From an uncultured Gammaproteobacteria bacterium (GTDB lineage: Bacteria; Pseudomonadota; Gammaproteobacteria; Pseudomonadales; Pseudohongiellaceae), in the NCBI GenBank assembly GCA_913060975.1, contig CAJXVC010000003.1, positions 124,001 to 188,000 of the forward strand: a stretch of 64,000 nt of DNA, read 5' to 3'. The translations under genes were made by a program, and so were the position numbers. Of the stretch, positions 59,085 to 64,000 are shown piece by piece. Each line of letters starts with the position of its first letter. Position 1 is the stretch's first letter. The notes beneath the pieces are model-generated. The model searched no databases and was not told the DNA's origin. It worked only from the letters and a program-made list of their open reading frames with translations.

Positions 59085-61022
59085 TTACGGTAATGCCAAT
59101 ACGACTAATTCAGTGGCTGAACCGCTGCCGCTGACGAACATGGCGATGTATTGATCACCGTCGTGCTCGTAAGTCATGGGCTGTCCAGACTGGACATTAG
59201 GCAAGTCGATTTCAGCGACGATTTCGCCAGTTTGTTTGTCATAGGCGCGAAAGATCGGGCTCGCCCCCGGGCCGCCACCACCTTCACCGGCGAACAACAA
59301 CGTTTTGGTCAGTACCAGACCAGCGCGTGTTGGTACGCCCGTACGCGGAATATCGAGACCTTCCAGCGCTGGGTGATTGGCTATGTTGTCCGGCGTGTCC
59401 GCATTGGCGACTTGCCAAACGTGATCACCAGAGTTCATATCGATTGCAGTAATTCGACCATAGGGTGGCTTGACGATATCCAGACCCTGTACTCGAGGAA
59501 CACGGACACCGAAGGCCTGGCTGAATGCGACATCCGAGTTGGCATCGTTGGCCACAGACAGTGCTGACAGCGCAGTGCGAGACGGGATGTAGATAAGCCC
59601 GGTTTCCGGATCCAGTGCTGCACCTTCCCAGTTAGCTCCGCCAGTTGCAGAAGGCAGGCTCAAGGTACCAATAGTGCCATCCGGAGCTTCTGCCAATGAC
59701 GGTGGCGCGTAGACATTCTCACTGAGGCGGAACTCGGAAATAGCTTCCAGAGCTTCAGCGCGTAGTTCCGGTGTGAAGTCGATCAAGTCGTCTTCAGTAA
59801 AGCCCTGACGGTCAAACGGCGCCGGGCGAGTCGGAAAAGGTTGTGTTGGTGAGTACCATTCACCCGGCACATCACCGGCAGGAACCGGACGTTCCTCGAT
59901 AGGCCAGATTGGCTCACCAGTTTCGCGGTCAAAGGTATAGACCCAGGACTGCTTGGTCACTTGCATGACAACTTTGCGGCCATTGGGCAAGTCGGCGACC
60001 ACAGGTGCTGAGGGGTTATCCCAGTCCCAGATGTCGTGATGGATCAATTGATAGTGCCATGCGCGTTCACCAGTTTCGATATCGACGGCTACCAGAGCGT
60101 TGGCAAACAGATTGTCACCAGGACGGTCACCACCGAAGCGGTCACCTGTGGCGGATTCAACCGGCAGGTAAACGTGGCCCAGCTCAGGGTCACCAGACAT
60201 TTGCGCCCAAACACCGGCATTACCAGTGAAGTTCACGCCTTCGTCCAACCAGGACTCAAAACCGACTTCGCCGCGTTCGGGAATCGTGTGGAAAGTCCAC
60301 AAGTGCTCTCCAGTACGGGCGCTGTAGCCGCGCACGTCACCAACCACGTTGGTCTTGGAGCGGGGGCGCATGCCGACACGGTGAGCGGGGCCGACAACAA
60401 CAACGTCATTCATGACGAAGGGCGGCATGGATGAACCGATGTCGATGTCGTCATAGCCGTCATCGTAAGCGTTGCGCAGACCTTCGAACATGTCGATAGC
60501 GCCGCCGTTACCAAAATTGGGGTCAGGGATGCCGGTTTCTGCGTCCAGAGACACCAGATAAAAGCCCGGCGTAATAGTCAGGATTCGGGTTTCATCGCCA
60601 TCGCGGTAAAAAGAGACACCGCGGCCAGCGCCTTTGCGTGGGGCGTCGCTATAGCGCTCGCCTTCCTGCGGGCGCCACATCCACAGCATTTGGCCATTGG
60701 TGGCGTCCAGAGCTACGACGTTACGGGTCGCACCAGCAGTTATATATAGAACACCGTCTACTTCCAGAGGCGTAGAAGGGTTGTTGAATTCGGGGGATGG
60801 GCCGAACTTTTCTGTGTTAAAGCGCCAGGCGATCTCCAGATCTGCCGCATTGTCAGCGTTGATCTGATCGAGTGGCGAGTAGCGCTGCGCTTCGAAGTTG
60901 CCGTGGTGTGTCGGCCAATCGCCTTCATAGACACTCGTGCCCATCTGGCTCCAAGCCGCCGAGGCACTAAAGACACCGACACCCACTAAAATAGAGGAAA
61001 TCAGTCGTTTTCTTCTTGTCAT
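59085..61022 (-). CDS. PQQ-dependent dehydrogenase, in operon with two YceI genes
   Basis: Exported quinoprotein of 645 residues, an eight-bladed propeller closely similar to the 51.0-kb gene. The signal peptide ends near A-A-W-S-Q. The H-H-D-I-W-D-W-D motif and a Lys in V-T-K-Q-S-W match glucose-dehydrogenase catalytic residues. There is no cytochrome domain. Its stop is 24 bp from the first YceI gene, so the three are co-transcribed. YceI proteins could accept electrons as bound quinone, or protect or deliver a lipophilic substrate or product. The substrate is unknown. Confidence 0.93.
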   Translation of the reverse strand: MTRRKRLISSILVGVGVFSASAAWSQMGTSVYEGDWPTHHGNFEAQRYSPLDQINADNAADLEIAWRFNTEKFGPSPEFNNPSTPLEVDGVLYITAGATRNVVALDATNGQMLWMWRPQEGERYSDAPRKGAGRGVSFYRDGDETRILTITPGFYLVSLDAETGIPDPNFGNGGAIDMFEGLRNAYDDGYDDIDIGSSMPPFVMNDVVVVGPAHRVGMRPRSKTNVVGDVRGYSARTGEHLWTFHTIPERGEVGFESWLDEGVNFTGNAGVWAQMSGDPELGHVYLPVESATGDRFGGDRPGDNLFANALVAVDIETGERAWHYQLIHHDIWDWDNPSAPVVADLPNGRKVVMQVTKQSWVYTFDRETGEPIWPIEERPVPAGDVPGEWYSPTQPFPTRPAPFDRQGFTEDDLIDFTPELRAEALEAISEFRLSENVYAPPSLAEAPDGTIGTLSLPSATGGANWEGAALDPETGLIYIPSRTALSALSVANDANSDVAFSQAFGVRVPRVQGLDIVKPPYGRITAIDMNSGDHVWQVANADTPDNIANHPALEGLDIPRTGVPTRAGLVLTKTLLFAGEGGGGPGASPIFRAYDKQTGEIVAEIDLPNVQSGQPMTYEHDGDQYIAMFVSGSGSATELVVLALP

Positions 61023-61621
61023 CTGGAACTCTCCCGATATTTGGTCTCAAAATCTTGTGGCCCCCACATTTTTCGCTGAATACAGACGCGTTTGCCGAGT
61101 CGATATGACTGCTGGGCCAACGAGGCAACAAAATGGGAATTTCGGACTACTACTGACTGTTTTATAAATAAGAATAGTAGCCGGGGCCGGGCCGCATGAA
61201 GGATAAGCAATCTGCTTTTCACAAGCAAGTTGATCAAGGCTGATACCCCCGGTAACAGCGGTCATTGGCGGTCTTGTTACAAATTGTTTGAGATTGCATG
61301 GGGTAGATTTTCGATGATTTTTGCTGAATCGGTGCTGAATTGTTCTGTTGTATGCTGAAAATTATTTCGAGCACTAAGAAAAATTCATGTATTACAATGG
61401 CTTAAATGCTCTTCATAGACAGGAAATGCCAGTAACTGTGCGTGAGCCGGCAGAAGTGATGCTTTAGAAGCTGGTTGCATGACATGGCGCTTAATAGCAG
61501 CGAGTATTGAACGCGTGTAACTAACCAGTATCGTGGGAGGGGAAGGCCGGTTAGCACCGGCGCTTACCAGGCCAATCGACGATATAGATAGGACGATATA
61601 GATAGAAGGAAGATGTATTTG
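61023..61621. other. Gene-free region, about 600 bp
   Basis: No convincing gene. The left part should hold the promoter for the PQQ-YceI operon. The right part contains the 14-bp tandem repeat next to the REC-EAL gene end. No terminator with a strong stem was found. Confidence 0.45.
61578..61605 (+). repeat. 14-bp tandem repeat GACGATATAGATAG
   Basis: Two exact copies in direct succession, 17 bp from the stop of the REC-EAL gene. The first nine bases equal the repeat unit at 56527. Confidence 0.85.
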
Positions 61622-62833
61622 CTACAGAGGTAGTAGCAATGTTTGCAGATCATCACTGATACGTTTGTCGATACTGAACTTTTCCACCTGCGAATGGGTA
61701 AGCGGTCGCGATACATAAGCTCCCTGCGCTGCCGTGCAGCCACAGCCGCAGATGAACAGGAAGCTGTTTTTGTTGTAGACGCCGTCGGCACAAGTGGATA
61801 ACCCTAATTTGTTTGCTAGCGACACGAGAGTGCTCACGTTGAATTCCGCTTCTATATCGTAATCTAGACTCGCTATGATGTCGGGCTCGAGTTTGAATTC
61901 ATTGATAGGCAGATGTACTAGCCTGTCAAGTTCAACGCTATCGGCCCCACTTGTTTCAACTGACAGATTGAAGCCCTTAATCCGTAAACGGGTAAACAAA
62001 TCCAATACTTCGGGATTGCCAGTCATGGCAATTTCTTTACTGACGTTTATGGTCACGTGAGCTGGTGAGATTCCCCATTTGTTTGCCGCGCTTATCAAAT
62101 GTCCCGGTAATGTATGATCCAGAGTGATTTCTTTTTCCAGGTTGATAACTATTCCGATATATAGTCCTTTATCGAGCCATGATTTACAGGTCTCCAAGGC
62201 TTTATCGATAAGTTGGCGACTGAAAGTAGTAAGTAAATTAGCTTCCAGAAGTTTCGGTTTTATGGTCGCAAGTGGTTGTTCGAGATTTTTAGCAGAAATC
62301 CAGTGAACTTTCACTTCAACTGCAGAAAGGGCTGCCGGAGAGGGAGCTTCGGTAGAGATGCGGGGCATGTATGTTAATTGGAATTCACCTTCACCCAGCA
62401 CGGCTTGGAAATCAGGTGACGTAAACCTGGAGAGGTAAGTTTGTTCATTACCCAAGGCTTGTTCAATATCTTCAATTAATACCGGTTTGGATACGACACC
62501 GGCGATATTGAGATTGTGTTGTTTGCCTACTTCACTAGCTGAGTTCAGGGTCATTCTGTCGATGCCGCTTATGAGAAATATTTTTGCCTGGCAGCCAATC
62601 TCCGCCAATAAATGTAAAACCTCAATCCCATCATAACCAGAGAGGCGCAAATCCAAAAAAATAGTATCAGGGCTGAATGCTTTAAGTGTAGCGATGACAG
62701 ACTCGTAATCGTTGACACAATCAACCAAGAAATTCATTTCTTTAGCAACGTCTTTAATAAAGTCGGTCACCATTTCGTCATCGTCGATTATTAATAGCTT
62801 AGGAGGAGACTCGCTCTTCAGGGTATTCCTCAT
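61622..62833 (-). CDS. Response regulator with degenerate EAL output domain
   Basis: A 403-residue protein: receiver (about 10-130) followed by an EAL-fold domain (about 160-400). The receiver has D-D-D-E acidic residues, the acceptor Asp in I-F-L-D-L-R and Lys in V-S-K-P. In the EAL domain the E-A-L motif is E-V-K, and the D-D-F-G-x-G loop is replaced by V-E-T-S-G-A-D, so phosphodiesterase activity is unlikely. It may bind c-di-GMP or a protein. Its ATG overlaps the upstream kinase stop (ATGA), making a coupled two-component pair. Confidence 0.87.
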   Translation of the reverse strand: MRNTLKSESPPKLLIIDDDEMVTDFIKDVAKEMNFLVDCVNDYESVIATLKAFSPDTIFLDLRLSGYDGIEVLHLLAEIGCQAKIFLISGIDRMTLNSASEVGKQHNLNIAGVVSKPVLIEDIEQALGNEQTYLSRFTSPDFQAVLGEGEFQLTYMPRISTEAPSPAALSAVEVKVHWISAKNLEQPLATIKPKLLEANLLTTFSRQLIDKALETCKSWLDKGLYIGIVINLEKEITLDHTLPGHLISAANKWGISPAHVTINVSKEIAMTGNPEVLDLFTRLRIKGFNLSVETSGADSVELDRLVHLPINEFKLEPDIIASLDYDIEAEFNVSTLVSLANKLGLSTCADGVYNKNSFLFICGCGCTAAQGAYVSRPLTHSQVEKFSIDKRISDDLQTLLLPL

Positions 62834-64000
62834 GATGCGACCTTTTCGATAAGAGTGCTGACAACCTTGGGTAACTTGTTTGTGTCATAGGGTTTTGAAA
62901 CACAGACAATATTTTTTTGTTTGGAGATACTTTCCTTCAGAGAATACTCAGTGTAGCCGGTCGCTAGCAAGATTGGCGCGTCTGGCCTTTTCCAGAGAAT
63001 GCGTTTCGCCATCTCTATACCGTTCATACCGCCAGGCATAATGATGTCGGAAAACACCAAGTCAATTTCAGGGTGATTAAAGAATAGTTGAAGTCCGATT
63101 TTGGCATTTCTGGCTGTTACTACTTCGAAACCTGCATCCAGCAACATGTGGGCAGCGGTACTTCTTACATTGTCGTCATCTTCTACTACTAAAATTGTGC
63201 CGTGGAATTTTTCATTGCTGACTAACTCGATTTTATTTGTGGTCTGGGTAGTTGTGCCGGAATCCGCTAGTGGTATGTACAAATTGAAGATAGAGCCTTT
63301 GTCTTGCAGGCTCTCTACAGTAACGTTTCCTCCAGATTGCTTTATGAACCCGTATACCATGCTCAGGCCAAGGCCTGAGCCCTTGTTTTTTTCCTTGGTG
63401 GTAAAAAATGGTTCAAAGATTTGTTTTTCAACATCGGCAGACATGCCGGTTCCGTTGTCTTTCACTTGCAGAAGAATAAATTCTTTTGATCTCGAATTGA
63501 GAGAATCTTCAACCCAGTCCGGAAAGGTGCGCCGCACAGAGATTTCAAGTTTGCCACCATTAGGCATTGCATCTCTGGCGTTTACGCACAGATTGATAAT
63601 TGCATTTTGTAGCTGAATGCGATCGGTCATGCCTATGCAAGGCTCATCACAAGCATTAATAATGAGCGACACATCTTCGCCAAGAAGTCGCGTTAAAAAG
63701 CTCTCTACATCGATAAGCAATTCATTGATATCGGTAGGACTAGGCTCCAGTGCCTGTTCCTTGGAAAAGGTAAGAAGCTGGTTCACCAATTCGGCACCAC
63801 TCTTCGCGGCCGACATAATTCTATTAATCAAATCATGTTGTTGACTTTCGTCTTTAATTTTTCTTTTAAGGAACTGTGAATTACCAATAATGACAGTTAG
63901 TAAATTATTAAAGTCGTGAGAAAGCCCGCCGGTGATCCGACCAATCGCTTCCATCTTCTGAGACTGGACGAGGAGCTGTTCCATCTCTTTCTGAGTGGAT
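62830..64000 (-). CDS. Hybrid histidine kinase (partial, N-terminus outside)
   Basis: C-terminal part of a hybrid kinase, open through the right window edge. It has the His motif G-G-L-S-H-D-F-N-N, the N box I-N-L-C-V-N-A-R-D-A, G1 V-K-D-N-G-T-G-M, G2 K-G-S-G-L-G-L-S and a receiver with E-D-D-D, acceptor Asp in V-F-S-D-I-I-M-P and Lys in V-S-K-P. Input domains lie to the right of the window. It likely signals to the coupled REC-EAL protein, either directly or through its own receiver. Confidence 0.92.
   Translation of the reverse strand, partial: STQKEMEQLLVQSQKMEAIGRITGGLSHDFNNLLTVIIGNSQFLKRKIKDESQQHDLINRIMSAAKSGAELVNQLLTFSKEQALEPSPTDINELLIDVESFLTRLLGEDVSLIINACDEPCIGMTDRIQLQNAIINLCVNARDAMPNGGKLEISVRRTFPDWVEDSLNSRSKEFILLQVKDNGTGMSADVEKQIFEPFFTTKEKNKGSGLGLSMVYGFIKQSGGNVTVESLQDKGSIFNLYIPLADSGTTTQTTNKIELVSNEKFHGTILVVEDDDNVRSTAAHMLLDAGFEVVTARNAKIGLQLFFNHPEIDLVFSDIIMPGGMNGIEMAKRILWKRPDAPILLATGYTEYSLKESISKQKNIVCVSKPYDTNKLPKVVSTLIEKVAS

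Noticed and set aside
1..64000. CRISPR array, prophage or insertion sequence
   Set aside because: No regularly spaced repeats, transposase, integrase or phage structural gene was recognised.

Overview
The window is chromosomal DNA from a Gram-negative bacterium. TonB-dependent uptake, lipoproteins with lipoboxes, outer-membrane barrels, a TolC/HlyD/MacB-type pump, a YbhP-ClsB-like pair and gammaproteobacterial-style ClC, Tag, RlpA and bacteriohemerythrin genes suggest a free-living, probably aquatic gammaproteobacterium. The exact order cannot be read from the sequence alone. I see no rRNA operon, CRISPR array, transposase or phage structural genes. Most of the window is GC-moderate core-like DNA. 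The stretch from about 41.4 to 44.7 kb is clearly richer in A+T and looks acquired.

Layout. 1-2.6 kb: a partial M16 peptidase lipoprotein on the minus strand. 3-9 kb: a four-gene tripartite efflux operon (TolC-like, very long HlyD-like adaptor, MacB-type ATPase and permease). 9-16.3 kb: ClC channel/antiporter, secreted amidase, ferredoxin-NADP reductase, dicarboxylate/amino-acid symporter and an EAL-HDOD protein. 16.5-20.8 kb: a TonB receptor / Asp-box propeller / TlpA-like thioredoxin operon with two matching dyads upstream. 20.8-26.2 kb: a GDT1-like protein and a minus-strand MMPL-type RND / LolA-like / beta-barrel operon. 26.4-30.5 kb: DUF4156 lipoprotein, SDR lacking its catalytic Tyr-Lys, nitroreductase, a degenerate receiver plus a PspB-like protein, a VOC protein and Tag. 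30.7-31.14 kb: a large inverted-repeat element. 31.3-41 kb: a cytochrome c-PQQ dehydrogenase, a CBM9/DUF5916 outer-membrane protein with a stop at its apparent fourth codon, a DUF2721 protein, a hybrid histidine kinase and a PQQ sugar dehydrogenase interrupted by TGA.

The tRNA-Arg(TCG) at 41.3 kb has hairpin-rich, partly tRNA-like sequence on both sides. It is followed by an A+T-rich cassette of four unfamiliar genes, one of which looks like a proteasome/HslV-type Ntn hydrolase. 44.8-50.8 kb carries an ATP-grasp ligase, a lipocalin-like protein, an exported HpcH/HpaI aldolase, RlpA, a TPR-like lipoprotein and an FG-GAP propeller. 51-61 kb carries two more PQQ dehydrogenase paralogues. One follows an overlapping palindromic operator. 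The other is in a tight operon with two YceI proteins. Between them lie a bacteriohemerythrin, an EEP-nuclease/cardiolipin-synthase pair and a degenerate GGDEF protein. The window ends in a hybrid histidine kinase (partial) coupled to a REC-EAL protein with a degenerate EAL domain.

The main theme is periplasmic oxidation. There are three large quinoproteins plus a broken soluble sugar dehydrogenase, possible electron or quinone carriers (fused cytochrome c, YceI), and several envelope transport and signalling systems.
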